The notes: generated by a model not told the origin, from the sequence alone. 18,457 nt of DNA from Patescibacteria group bacterium (GCA_029260985.1 JAJDCE010000033.1:1-18457), one strand, 5' to 3'; positions 1 to 6,978 are shown, counted from the stretch's first letter. Program-made: numbers and translations.

Positions 1-546
1 AGTAGAGGAACAGCGTGTACACCAATTTACGATGAGATGACCGCGGTAAATCAGACCATCTTCGTACATTTTTACAAAAGTTTCGTTTACCGCTTTGTTT
101 AAATCATCATCAAAAGTATATCGTTCCCGAGACCAATCGCATGATGACCCCATTTTCCGTACCTGATTACGAATGATATCTTGTGATTCGGCTACGTATT
201 CCCGAACTCGCTGAAGGAAGCCTTCGCGGCCTAATTGCTGTCTTGTTAGGCCTTCTTCGGCAATCAGCTTTTCCACTTTATTTTGGGTGGCGATGGCGGC
301 ATGATCGGTTCCTGGCAGCCAAAGTGCTTCATAGCCTTTCATTCGTCTGTGACGGATCATTATGTCCTGAATAGCCAGCATGACAGCATGTCCAAGATGG
401 AGTGTGCCCGTTGCGTTGGGTGGAGGCATGGAGATGGTGAAAGGCTTTTTGTCTGATTTTGCATCTGCTTTAAAAGCACCTGACTTTTCCCAGGCTTTGT
501 AGATCTTGTCTTCGTATTTTTTAGCTTCGTAAGCGGGAGGCAACAT
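1..546 (-). CDS. valS: Valyl-tRNA synthetase, N-terminal part (cut by window edge)
   Basis: Class I aminoacyl-tRNA synthetase that charges tRNA-Val in the cytoplasm. Only the first 182 codons are present; the frame is still open at base 1, so the rest lies outside the window. The class I signature is clear: PPPNATGTLHLGHA at residues 41-54 carries the HIGH-type ATP site as HLGH. WLPGTDHAAIATQ at about 77-88 and DWSRERYTFDDD at about 137-148 fit ValS better than IleS or LeuS. NWCTRC at about 174-179 begins the segment leading into the editing domain. The ATG at 544-546 is chosen because LPPAYEAKKYEDKIYKAWE is the usual ValS N-terminus. No Shine-Dalgarno sequence precedes it. It is the last gene of a long minus-strand series and probably has its own promoter in the gap before it. 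Confidence 0.95.
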   Translation of the reverse strand, partial: MLPPAYEAKKYEDKIYKAWEKSGAFKADAKSDKKPFTISMPPPNATGTLHLGHAVMLAIQDIMIRHRRMKGYEALWLPGTDHAAIATQNKVEKLIAEEGLTRQQLGREGFLQRVREYVAESQDIIRNQVRKMGSSCDWSRERYTFDDDLNKAVNETFVKMYEDGLIYRGHLIVNWCTRCSST

Positions 547-558
547 AATTCTTATTCA

Positions 559-675
559 CTATTTATTATTTTCTAATTACTATTTTTTACACTAAAACAG
601 CTACGTTATATTACCATAGCTTCATCTTTTTTATCCACGATAAATAGACTTTCTTATTCAACAAATAATAAATAG
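559..675. repeat. 13-bp AT-only inverted repeat across the valS upstream gap
   Basis: CTATTTATTATTT at 559-571 and its exact complement AAATAATAAATAG at 663-675 face each other across the 151-base gap. The word TTCTTATTCA also occurs twice in direct orientation (549-558 and 651-660). Pure A/T composition makes chance more likely than usual, so no function is claimed. Confidence 0.4.
608..616 (-). promoter_or_regulatory. Possible extended -10 promoter for valS
   Basis: On the minus strand the gap before valS reads TGGTAATAT, an extended -10 of the TGnTAnnnT kind, giving a leader of roughly 50 bases. No convincing -35 box lies 16-18 bases further upstream, so the call rests on the extended -10 alone. 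Confidence 0.35.
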
Positions 676-697
676 AAAATAGAACTTAGAAAATAAC

Positions 698-1093
698 CTA
701 GAGGTTGGCTAGTTCTGCCAGAATGGCTTCTTCGTGCTCCTGCTCTTCAATTTCATGTTGTTTTTCTGCTTCTCGTCGCATGCGTTTCTTTTCCTTGTAT
801 TTTAATTCGTCGAATTCCAGGTTGAAGTGTTTTACTTCTTCCTGCACTCCTTCTTCATATTCAGATTCAACTTCTTTGAGCTGTTTTTGCTCATTGTCCA
901 GAATGCTTTGCAGATTCTCTAATTGATCTTCGGTCATAATAGGTAGAACATCGATCCAGTATTGACGCTCCTCATCATTCATCGACTGACTGACCTTGAT
1001 GAGTTTAACGTACTGAGGAAATTTTTCTTCAACTTCCTTAGGAATGTTTAGGCCTGAACTTTGTATAGCGGTGCTTTGGTCGTCTTGTGCCAT
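698..1093 (-). CDS. Small charged coiled-coil protein, function unknown
   Basis: I do not recognise this 131-residue protein. It has no signal peptide and no membrane segment. Residues 18-70 look globular and helical (FPQYVKLIKVSQSMNDEERQ, then DVLPIMTEDQLENLQSILDN). From about residue 66 to the end it is a continuous, very acidic/basic helix rich in Glu and Lys, probably a coiled coil, ending EEAILAELANL. The ATG at 1091-1093 is supported by a good promoter about 20-50 bases upstream. It lies between the PrsW-like gene and valS on the same strand, but two hairpins separate it from the former and its own promoter suggests separate transcription. It could be a small adaptor or scaffold protein; nothing in the sequence decides this. 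Confidence 0.75.
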   Translation of the reverse strand: MAQDDQSTAIQSSGLNIPKEVEEKFPQYVKLIKVSQSMNDEERQYWIDVLPIMTEDQLENLQSILDNEQKQLKEVESEYEEGVQEEVKHFNLEFDELKYKEKKRMRREAEKQHEIEEQEHEEAILAELANL

Positions 1094-1113
1094 GGCGAAA
1101 TATTTATCTTATT

Positions 1114-1142
1114 ATTATACCAAAAAAATGCCAAAGTCTCAA
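1114..1142 (-). promoter_or_regulatory. Sigma-70 promoter of the 131-residue gene
   Basis: Read on the minus strand: -35 TTGAGA (1137-1142), a 17-base spacer, and -10 TATAAT (1114-1119) preceded by TGG, so also an extended -10. The -35 matches consensus at 5 of 6 positions and the -10 at 6 of 6. The -35 sits inside a copy of the AAGTCTCAAG word that recurs in other gaps of this window. Confidence 0.75.
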
Positions 1143-1148
1143 GGTGTA

Positions 1149-1183
1149 TATGCATTCGCGGACTGGAAAGTCCACTCTGCATA
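1149..1183. repeat. Interrupted palindrome (hairpin) downstream of the PrsW-like gene
   Basis: TATGCA (1149-1154) pairs with TGCATA (1178-1183) and, inside it, GGACT (1160-1164) with AGTCC (1169-1173) around a GGAA loop. The two stems are separated by an unpaired bulge on each side. There is no T-run after it on the minus strand, so it is not a classical terminator. It may be a short interspersed palindrome or a 3'-end stabiliser. Confidence 0.55.
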
Positions 1184-1207
1184 ATAATGAATTATAAACG
1201 TTGAAGA

Positions 1208-1225
1208 GTAGGTTTTCCAACCTGC
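1208..1225. repeat. Short hairpin 12 bases after the PrsW-like stop codon
   Basis: GTAGGTT (1208-1214), loop TTCC, AACCTGC (1219-1225): seven pairs including one wobble. With the palindrome at 1149-1183 it makes a pair of hairpins at the 3' end of the upstream gene. It lacks a U-tract, so a role as terminator is only possible. Confidence 0.4.
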
Positions 1226-1236
1226 GATGAAGAGGT

Positions 1237-2082
1237 TTATATGACTTTGTAGATTTTTGAGTATTTCTTTTTGGTGAATAGATAGGAGATGTATAAAAAG
1301 CCTCCTATTAAAGCTGGGACGAGGAGAAAGGTAAGTGATTTACCTAGTACTTCAAGCGTTGTAAGGAGGTTGAAAATTACATGCAGGAAAATGGCAAGAA
1401 CTAAGCCTTCTAATACGAGTATTTTCTTTTCATGTCCTCCGCGCCTGGAGGGTCGGGCTTTTAAAATATTCTCACGTATGATGTGGAGTGAAAGAATTTC
1501 ACGATTGATCCAGTCTTTCCATTCAAAAGCCAACAGACTTTTTTTGTGGAAGGGGCTGATCTTTTTAGAAAAGTGAGCATAAGCCCAGATGAGACCAGCT
1601 AACCCTGAAAAAAGGGTGTGAGCGAGCATAGTGCCGAGGCTTCTGAAAGCTATCAAAGATAAAAAATCTGATGTTGAACTATTTTGCTTAAGAAAAGTGA
1701 AGATGTAGAAAGCATTTTCAATGAAAGCAAAACCTAATGCGGCGGTGACGGCATAAACAACTCCATCAATAATCTGGTTAAAGTGTAATTTGTATTTACT
1801 CACCACAAAAATAGCTGCGGACAGCTTGGCGATTTCCTCTAAGGCTGCAAAAACAATTACAGAGGCCAAGCTACCAACTAGTAAATGACTGATATTGAGC
1901 CAGTCGGTTAGTAGCTTTAACCCGACAAAGATTAATCCTATCAAAGTGCCAACTAAAAAAGTTAGCAGAATTACTTTCTTTGGTTCAGGATCTTTTTTAT
2001 CCTTCTTGTAGTAAATAAAAAGCCAGCCTAGCGCAGGGAGTAACGCAAAAACGAAGGCGATCGATATATTTTGAATATTCAT
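1237..2082 (-). CDS. PrsW-family glutamic-type intramembrane protease
   Basis: Integral membrane protein of 281 residues, of the PrsW family in the CPBP/PrsW (ABI-like) superfamily. The best-known member cleaves an anti-sigma factor within the membrane in Bacillus. Conserved motifs are in the right order: E82-E83-x-x-K86 at the start of a membrane helix, D106 and the FxIEN motif at 120-123, H155 in AHTLFSGLAG, and H234/N238 in HVIFN. About seven hydrophobic segments are visible, beginning with residues 7-24. A charged cytoplasmic loop spans about 171-220. The start at 2080-2082 gives a normal first helix. The window holds no anti-sigma factor, so the substrate is unknown. It lies 95 bases downstream of greA on the same strand, with a palindrome between them. 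Confidence 0.88.
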   Translation of the reverse strand: MNIQNISIAFVFALLPALGWLFIYYKKDKKDPEPKKVILLTFLVGTLIGLIFVGLKLLTDWLNISHLLVGSLASVIVFAALEEIAKLSAAIFVVSKYKLHFNQIIDGVVYAVTAALGFAFIENAFYIFTFLKQNSSTSDFLSLIAFRSLGTMLAHTLFSGLAGLIWAYAHFSKKISPFHKKSLLAFEWKDWINREILSLHIIRENILKARPSRRGGHEKKILVLEGLVLAIFLHVIFNLLTTLEVLGKSLTFLLVPALIGGFLYISYLFTKKKYSKIYKVI

Positions 2083-2140
2083 CTTAGTCTTAAGTTCTAA
2101 ACTTTAAGCCTATTGATTTCAGCTTATGACTTACGGTTTA

Positions 2141-2163
2141 CCTGCCCGAATAGGTCAGGCGGG
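2141..2163. repeat. CCTGCC-type palindrome in the greA/prsW-like gap
   Basis: CCTGCCCG (2141-2148), a 7-base loop, then CAGGCGGG (2156-2163). It forms a GC-rich stem with one mismatch and one wobble in an otherwise AT-rich gap. It belongs with the similar palindromes at 2695-2717 and 17064-17083. No T-tract follows on either strand. Confidence 0.6.
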
Positions 2164-2177
2164 TAGCTTAAGGCTGT

Positions 2178-2669
2178 TTATTTGATTTTCAAAACCTTAA
2201 ATTCCAACATTCCAGCAGGAACCTTCACCTTAATGACATCATTCTTTGCTTTTCCCAAAAGAGCGGAGCCGATAGGGGATTCGTTGGAGATTTTATTGGC
2301 GGTTGGATCGGCTTCGGTTGAACCGACGATGGTGTAGGTTTCTGGATCATCGTTGTCGGTTACATTCTGAACGGTAACAGTGGTTCCGATTTGAACAGTG
2401 GCATCCGTTGATTTAACTCCTTCGGTGATAATCTTGGCGTTGTCGATCATTTTTTCCAGCTCGATGATGCGACCCTCGATAAATGCTTGTTCATTTTTTG
2501 CCTCTTCGTATTCAGAATTTTCTGATAGGTCACCATAAGAAATGGCTTCTTTAAGTCGTTTAGCGACTTCTTTCCGGCGAACACTTTTAAAGTGGCTCAA
2601 TTCAGTTTTAAGCTTTGTTAAACCTTCTTTGGTTATCAGTACTGATTCTTCTTCGATTAGTTTGGCCAT
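2178..2669 (-). CDS. greA: Transcription elongation factor GreA
   Basis: GreA enters the secondary channel of RNA polymerase and stimulates cleavage of backtracked RNA. The 163-residue length is typical. The N-terminal coiled coil (about 12-82) contains YGDLSENSEYEEAKNEQAF, the loop with the acidic residues that chelate the catalytic metal. The C-terminal FKBP-like domain ends with SPIGSALLGKAKNDVIKV and a closing beta strand, as in the family. The start at 2667-2669 fits: MAKLIEEESVLITKEGL aligns with other GreA N-termini. It follows rpoD by 61 bases on the same strand. The gap holds a GC-rich palindrome that could weaken, but probably not block, read-through. There is no Shine-Dalgarno sequence; the bases before the ATG are A/T only. 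Confidence 0.97.
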   Translation of the reverse strand: MAKLIEEESVLITKEGLTKLKTELSHFKSVRRKEVAKRLKEAISYGDLSENSEYEEAKNEQAFIEGRIIELEKMIDNAKIITEGVKSTDATVQIGTTVTVQNVTDNDDPETYTIVGSTEADPTANKISNESPIGSALLGKAKNDVIKVKVPAGMLEFKVLKIK

Positions 2670-2694
2670 TTTAATTAAGAATTAAGGATTAAGT

Positions 2695-2717
2695 ACCTGC
2701 CTACCGGACAGGCAGGT
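2695..2717. repeat. CCTGCC-type palindrome in the rpoD/greA gap
   Basis: ACCTGCCT (2695-2702), loop ACCGGAC, AGGCAGGT (2710-2717): a perfect 8-bp stem. On the minus strand it is followed by a T-rich but interrupted stretch, so it might act as a partial terminator between rpoD and greA. Confidence 0.7.
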
Positions 2718-2730
2718 TAAGGATCAGGAA

Positions 2731-3999
2731 TTATTTATTCTGAATCTTAACACTTGTTGGGTGGTCACGGAGTTTTTGCAGGATTTTAGCTTCGATCTGT
2801 CGAATTCTTTCACGAGTTACACCAAATTCACGCCCCACTTCTTCTAGTGTGTGTCCGATGCCATCATCTAATCCAAAACGCATTCGGATGATCTTTTGCT
2901 CTCGGGGTGAGAGGTACTGGAGCATGTGATGGATATTTTCTTTGATGATTTTTCGGTTGGTTGCGTCGGCCGGAGAAATAGCTTCGTCATCTTCAATGAA
3001 ATCACCCAATTTACTGTCTTCCTCAGCTCCGACAGGAGCTTCCAGAGATATAATATCCTGAGAAATTTTCATGATATGGCGGACCTTCTTGATGTCCATA
3101 TCCATTTCAGATGCCAATTCATCAACAGTGGGCTCACGACCGAGTTCTTGTAAGAGCTGACGCTGAGTATGGGTGAGTTTGTTGATGGTTTCGACCATAT
3201 GAACCGGAATACGAATGGTTCGGGCCTGATCGGCAATCGCACGGGTGATGGCTTGCCTTATCCACCAAGTGGCATACGTTGAAAATTTGAATCCGCGCAT
3301 TGGGTCAAACTTTTCGACTGCTCTAAATAAACCAATATTTCCTTCCTGGATAAGATCGAGAAACGAGAGACCACGACCAATGTATTTTTTGGCGATTGAT
3401 ACCACAAGGCGAAGATTGGCTTCGGCCAGTTTTTGTTTGGCGATGGGGTCTCCTTTTTCAATTCGCTTGGCTAATTTGATTTCTTCATCGGCCGATAAAA
3501 GATCCACACGACCAATTTCACTGAGATACATTCGAACTGAATCGTTCGCAATTTCTTTTAGGTTTGCCTGCTTTTTAACTGTTTTTTGATCAACTTCTTC
3601 TTTCTCTTCCTCAACTTCTCCTTTTTCTTTCTCCTTCTCTTTCTCTTTAGCTTTTTTTTCGTCGTCAGATTCAAATTCGTCGTATTCAGATAAAATATCT
3701 TCCAGCTCTTCTTCTTCAAAATCAAATTCCTTCTTCTTTTTAGGCTTGTTGTCCTTTCCCCAGATCATGTCATCCTTTACGTCAATCACTTCAATACCGA
3801 GATCTAAAAAGAGGGTGTAAATCTCATCGAGTAAGATCACATTCTCTTCGATTTCCGGCATGGCTTTGAGGAGCTCTTGATGGGTAACAAACTTTTGCTC
3901 GCGACCTTTTTGAATCAGGTGCCTAATGGATACAGGATACTTCGCTAGTGTTTTGTCATCCGGTTGAGCAATGAACTTATTTTGAATCTTCTTTGCCAT
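2731..3999 (-). CDS. rpoD: Primary RNA polymerase sigma factor (sigma-70/SigA)
   Basis: Housekeeping sigma factor of 422 residues. Residues about 20-77 resemble region 1.1. About 85-145 is a lysine/glutamate-rich linker with a KEKEKEKEKG run. Region 1.2 starts at SVRMYLSEIGRVDLL (about 153). Region 2 is textbook: ANLRLVVSIAKKYIGRG, FLDLIQEGNIGLFRAVEKFD and FKFSTYATWWIRQAITRAI, which bind core enzyme and melt the -10. Region 3 follows. Region 4 at the C-terminus has EEVGREFGVTRERIRQIEAK, the -35-binding helix-turn-helix. Full conservation of regions 2 and 4 agrees with the TTGnnn/TATAAT promoters seen in this window. dnaG ends 17 bases upstream, so the two are almost surely co-transcribed, as in many bacteria. 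The ATG at 3997-3999 lacks a Shine-Dalgarno sequence. Confidence 0.97.
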   Translation of the reverse strand: MAKKIQNKFIAQPDDKTLAKYPVSIRHLIQKGREQKFVTHQELLKAMPEIEENVILLDEIYTLFLDLGIEVIDVKDDMIWGKDNKPKKKKEFDFEEEELEDILSEYDEFESDDEKKAKEKEKEKEKGEVEEEKEEVDQKTVKKQANLKEIANDSVRMYLSEIGRVDLLSADEEIKLAKRIEKGDPIAKQKLAEANLRLVVSIAKKYIGRGLSFLDLIQEGNIGLFRAVEKFDPMRGFKFSTYATWWIRQAITRAIADQARTIRIPVHMVETINKLTHTQRQLLQELGREPTVDELASEMDMDIKKVRHIMKISQDIISLEAPVGAEEDSKLGDFIEDDEAISPADATNRKIIKENIHHMLQYLSPREQKIIRMRFGLDDGIGHTLEEVGREFGVTRERIRQIEAKILQKLRDHPTSVKIQNK

Positions 4000-4016
4000 A
4001 TAAAATTAGATAGGAA

Positions 4017-5762
4017 TCAGATTTTTGCTGTTAATTTTAGGAGTTCGTTGTAACGATTTAAGAGTAATTTTTTCTCTTCAGCGTCTTCAGAACCTCTTAT
4101 CTTCAGTTCAATGTCTTTTTGAACATTGAAGATATTTTTTCGATTGATTTCTTTGATCAATTTTCTTATCTCGGATTCAGCGGAGCTTTCAGGGAACTCT
4201 GGATAGGTTTCTTCGATTAGCAGGGTGTAGATCTGCCATTTCCCCTGGTCTTCCTCTGAGAGCTGCTCTAGAAAATCGGCTATCCCTCCCGAGCTTTCCA
4301 GAGTGTACACTTTTTTCAGGGTATTGTAAAACCTTTCTGTATTCGGGTTTACGGGGATATTATCGATTAGGTTTTCGACTACTTCGCGGGCCATATTTGG
4401 ATAAGATCCAATGAAGCCTAATAAGTATTCTTCACGAGTGAATCTTCTCTCTTGGGGTTTCTCTTTTGGGGGCTCCTGAGTTTTAGCGTAAGAGGGCTTC
4501 TTGGTGCTGACCTTTTTTAAATCGTTCCACAGATATCGAACATCAGTTTTTAGTTTAACGGCCAGTTGGTTTAAATATTCACTCCGCTCCATATCCGTTT
4601 TATAAAGCTTGATGAGAGGTAGGATAAAATCCAGAACTTTTTTCTTCCCCTCCATAGTACTGGGGTCGTGATGACTGAATGCATAGGTGAAGTAGAAGTC
4701 CATTACTGTCACTGGGTTTTTGATGGCGTTTTTCCAATTTTCCGGATTGTTCTGAACGCAATCATCAGGGTCTTTTCCATCGGGAATTTGAATGATGCTG
4801 ATGTTTAGGTCTGCCAGTTGAGCCAGTTCTATGGCACGGAAGGTGGCCTCTAAACCTGCTGAGTCTTCGTCGAAGGCGAAGGCAATTTTTTTAGTGAAGC
4901 GACTGATCAATTTGAGTTGCTGGGGAGTGACGGCGGTGCCGCAGGTAGCGACGACATTTTCTGTTCCTGCTTGATGGGTAGCGATCACGTCCATATAACC
5001 TTCAACAAAGATAGCCATATCCTCTTTTTTGATTGAATTCTTTGCCCAGTTGAGGCCGTAAAGGATAAGACTTTTGTTATAGGCTGGGTTTTCCGGGGAA
5101 TTCAGGTATTTGGGCTCACCCTCTCCGATGATTCGGCCACTCAAGCCTACTGGGTTGCTCTGATGGTCAAAGATGGGGAACATCAGGCGGTTTCTGAATC
5201 GATCGTAAGTATTTTTATCTGCAATAGAGCGTTGATTTACCACGCTTGAATCAATAAGGTCTTTTGATTCAAAGCCTTCTTTTAACAAGTGATTTTTGAG
5301 TTGGTCGAAAGAGTCGGGGGCATAGCCTAGCTGGAATTTTTTGATGGTTTCGGCTGTCAGGCCCCGATCAAGAAAATAGTCGCGGTGTTTTGGATATTTT
5401 TCTAACTGTTCTTCGTAAAATTTTACCGTGTGCTGATTGATTTCAATGCTTTTCAGTCGTTTGTTGAATTCTTTGGGAATTTGTTTTGGGAGCGGAACAT
5501 TGGCTCTTTCAGCTAGAATCTTTATGGCTTCGTTAAAGCTAACGTTTTCAATCAGCTGAGTGAATTTAAAAATGTCTCCGCCTTGATGACATCCAAAACA
5601 GTAGGCGATGCCTTTTTCGGGACTCACCATAAAACTAGCGGTTTTTTCACCGTGGAAAGGACAAAGTCCTCTAAGGTTGCGTCCTGCTTTTTTTAGCTGA
5701 ACGTGACCGCCAACCAGGTCTTCGATGTTGATTCTTAACCGGATTTCTTCAATATGATTCAT
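4017..5762 (-). CDS. dnaG: DNA primase DnaG
   Basis: Makes the RNA primers for DNA replication; 581 residues. The N-terminal CHC2 zinc domain shows C34, H37, C55 and C58 (CPFH...CFGC). The catalytic core has RFRNRLMFPI (188-197) and SGR (208-210), then the TOPRIM domain with E254 in FVEGYMDVIATHQ and the metal-binding pair D298-x-D300 in FAFDEDSAG. Residues about 430-581 form a poorly conserved helical C-terminal region where the helicase-interaction domain usually lies. The gene ends in TGA and is read with no internal TGA, which supports the standard code. It is 17 bases upstream of rpoD and 71 bases downstream of ruvB. The ruvB-dnaG gap is filled by an inverted-repeat element that forms a hairpin some 20 bases before this start codon. 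Confidence 0.97.
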   Translation of the reverse strand: MNHIEEIRLRINIEDLVGGHVQLKKAGRNLRGLCPFHGEKTASFMVSPEKGIAYCFGCHQGGDIFKFTQLIENVSFNEAIKILAERANVPLPKQIPKEFNKRLKSIEINQHTVKFYEEQLEKYPKHRDYFLDRGLTAETIKKFQLGYAPDSFDQLKNHLLKEGFESKDLIDSSVVNQRSIADKNTYDRFRNRLMFPIFDHQSNPVGLSGRIIGEGEPKYLNSPENPAYNKSLILYGLNWAKNSIKKEDMAIFVEGYMDVIATHQAGTENVVATCGTAVTPQQLKLISRFTKKIAFAFDEDSAGLEATFRAIELAQLADLNISIIQIPDGKDPDDCVQNNPENWKNAIKNPVTVMDFYFTYAFSHHDPSTMEGKKKVLDFILPLIKLYKTDMERSEYLNQLAVKLKTDVRYLWNDLKKVSTKKPSYAKTQEPPKEKPQERRFTREEYLLGFIGSYPNMAREVVENLIDNIPVNPNTERFYNTLKKVYTLESSGGIADFLEQLSEEDQGKWQIYTLLIEETYPEFPESSAESEIRKLIKEINRKNIFNVQKDIELKIRGSEDAEEKKLLLNRYNELLKLTAKI

Positions 5763-5769
5763 AGCTGAA

Positions 5770-5834
5770 TAGTGCGAGTGCGAGTCTCAAGTTTTCCTGA
5801 GTTTTCGGGATGACACACACTCGCACTTGAGACT
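5770..5834. repeat. Intergenic inverted-repeat element, copy 1 (dnaG-ruvB gap)
   Basis: Left part: AGTGCGAGTGCGAGTCTC, continuing into AGTCTCAAGT (5783-5792). Right part: ACTCGC followed by ACTTGAGACT (5825-5834), the exact complement of AGTCTCAAGT, giving a perfect 10-bp inverted repeat around 32 bases. The element starts 8 bases before the dnaG start codon region ends and its last base is part of the ruvB stop codon, so it occupies essentially the whole gap. Closely related to the element at 13687-13757. Confidence 0.8.
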
Positions 5835-6865
5835 TAATGAAATAGATTGGTTTGTTTTTCGATGTATTCAATTTTCAAATGGGCGTAGGCATTCGGAGTG
5901 ACGACTCGTCCTCGATTGGTTCGGTCTAAAAAGCCGATTTGCATCAAGTAGGGTTCGTATAGATCTTCAATGGTTTCGGTTTCCTCCGCTGTGGCGGCGG
6001 CGATGGTGCTTAGGCCTACGGGGCCACCGTTGAATTTTTCGATGATCGTGACCAGGATTTTTCGATCGGTTCGGTCTAAGCCTACTTTATCGACTCCAAT
6101 GGTTTTTAAACTTTCTTTTGTGAGCCTTAAATCAATCTTTTTTTGGTTGGCTACTTCGGCAAAGTCACGAACCCGTTTGAGGAGGCGATTGGCGATTCGG
6201 GGGGTTCTTCGGGAGCATTGAGCGATTTCCAGGGCTGATTCGCTATCTAATTCCATTTCGAGCAAAGCGGCTGATCGGTGAATGATCTGCTGCATTTCAT
6301 CCAGTGTGTAGAAATCGAGGTTGTAGATGTGTCCAAAACGATCCCGAAGCGGTGAAGAGAGAGAGCCGGCTTTGGTGGTGGCTCCGATGAGGGTGAATTT
6401 AGGGAGCGAGATGCGCATGGAACGGGTGGCGGGTCCTTTGCCGATGATAATATCCAGGGCATAATCTTCCATCGCACTGTAAAGAATTTCCTCAATTTGG
6501 GTTTTAATTCGATGAATTTCGTCGATAAAGAGGATGTCATTTTCTTCTAAATTACTGAGAATAGAAGCCAGATCACCTTGCTTTTCAATGGCAGGGCCAG
6601 AGGTGGTTTTGATGTTCACGCCCATCTCCCGCGCGATGATGTTGGCCAACGTGGTTTTACCTAATCCCGGAGGGCCGTATAATAAAATATGCTCAACCGG
6701 TTCATTCCTTTTCTTAGCTGCTTTCATCGAAATATCCAGATTCATTTTTACATCTTCCTGCCCCACATATTCACTGAGGGTTTTGGGGCGAAGCGTCAGG
6801 TCGAAATCGGTTGATTCTTCTTTGAGTTCTTCTGGGGTGGTGATTTCTTCTTCACGCTCAATCAT
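5834..6865 (-). CDS. ruvB: Holliday junction branch-migration helicase RuvB
   Basis: AAA+ motor that, with RuvA, drives Holliday-junction branch migration in recombinational repair. Taken from the ATG at 6863-6865 it has 343 residues, normal for the family. Walker A GPPGLGKTT is at 64-72 and Walker B ILFIDEIH at 111-118. Sensor 1 and the arginine-finger region are LIGATTKAGSLSSPLRDRFG. The C-terminal winged helix has LMQIGFLDRTNRGRVVTPNAY in shorter pieces (MQIGFLDRT, GRVVTP). The open frame continues 20 codons upstream to a TTG at 6923-6925. That stretch is made of the AAGTGCGAGTCTC repeat and is not conserved sequence, so I reject it as coding. The true start lies about 25 residues before LRPKTLSEYVGQ, as in other RuvB proteins. 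It leads the ruvB-dnaG-rpoD-greA series; ruvA and ruvC are not in the window. Confidence 0.96.
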   Translation of the reverse strand: MIEREEEITTPEELKEESTDFDLTLRPKTLSEYVGQEDVKMNLDISMKAAKKRNEPVEHILLYGPPGLGKTTLANIIAREMGVNIKTTSGPAIEKQGDLASILSNLEENDILFIDEIHRIKTQIEEILYSAMEDYALDIIIGKGPATRSMRISLPKFTLIGATTKAGSLSSPLRDRFGHIYNLDFYTLDEMQQIIHRSAALLEMELDSESALEIAQCSRRTPRIANRLLKRVRDFAEVANQKKIDLRLTKESLKTIGVDKVGLDRTDRKILVTIIEKFNGGPVGLSTIAAATAEETETIEDLYEPYLMQIGFLDRTNRGRVVTPNAYAHLKIEYIEKQTNLFH

Positions 6866-6871
6866 ACAAAA

Positions 6872-6936
6872 AGTCTCAAGTGCGAGTCTCTCATTGAGCC
6901 TGAGCGGTCTCAGAGTCGAAGGCAAGTGCGAGTCTC
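6872..6936. repeat. Intergenic repeat element, copy 2 (ruvB leader)
   Basis: Two direct copies of AAGTGCGAGTCTC: one inside AGTCTCAAGTGCGAGTCTC (6872-6890), the other at 6924-6936. Between them lies a small hairpin CTGAG-CGGT-CTCAG (6900-6913). The whole element lies between the ruvB promoter and its start codon, so it is transcribed as the 5' leader. Unlike copies 1 and 3 it lacks the facing ACTTGAGACT arm. Confidence 0.7.
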
Positions 6937-6948
6937 TTTTGGAATAAC

Positions 6949-6977
6949 ATTATAGCGGTTAAGATGGTGCTTCGCAA
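6949..6977 (-). promoter_or_regulatory. Sigma-70 promoter of ruvB
   Basis: On the minus strand: -35 TTGCGA (6972-6977), a 17-base spacer and a perfect -10 TATAAT (6949-6954). Transcription would start near 6942, giving a leader of about 75 bases made largely of the repeat element. It is the likely main promoter for ruvB and perhaps for dnaG-rpoD-greA behind it. Confidence 0.75.
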
Positions 6978-6978
6978 T

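Noticed and set aside
547..697. A small RNA or gene in the valS upstream gap
   Set aside because: The stretch is almost pure A/T with no frame, no stable GC stem and only a possible promoter.
705..926. Plus-strand frame rich in Ser and Cys opposite the 131-residue gene
   Set aside because: Its composition is the mirror of the Glu/Lys-rich coiled coil on the other strand, and the minus-strand gene has a good promoter.
3245..3589. Plus-strand frame of 114 codons opposite rpoD
   Set aside because: It lies entirely antisense to conserved sigma regions 1.2-2 and resembles no protein.
3600..3660. CT-rich low-complexity tract as a regulatory or repeat element
   Set aside because: It is the reverse strand of the Lys/Glu run in the RpoD linker and is explained by coding.
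5770..6936. Repeat elements as insertion sequences with a transposase
   Set aside because: They are only about 65-75 bp, have no coding capacity and show no obvious target duplications. At most they are non-autonomous.
6534..6947. A 137-codon open frame on the plus strand opposite ruvB
   Set aside because: It is antisense to a perfectly conserved gene, has Ser/Arg-rich shadow composition and no promoter or family resemblance.
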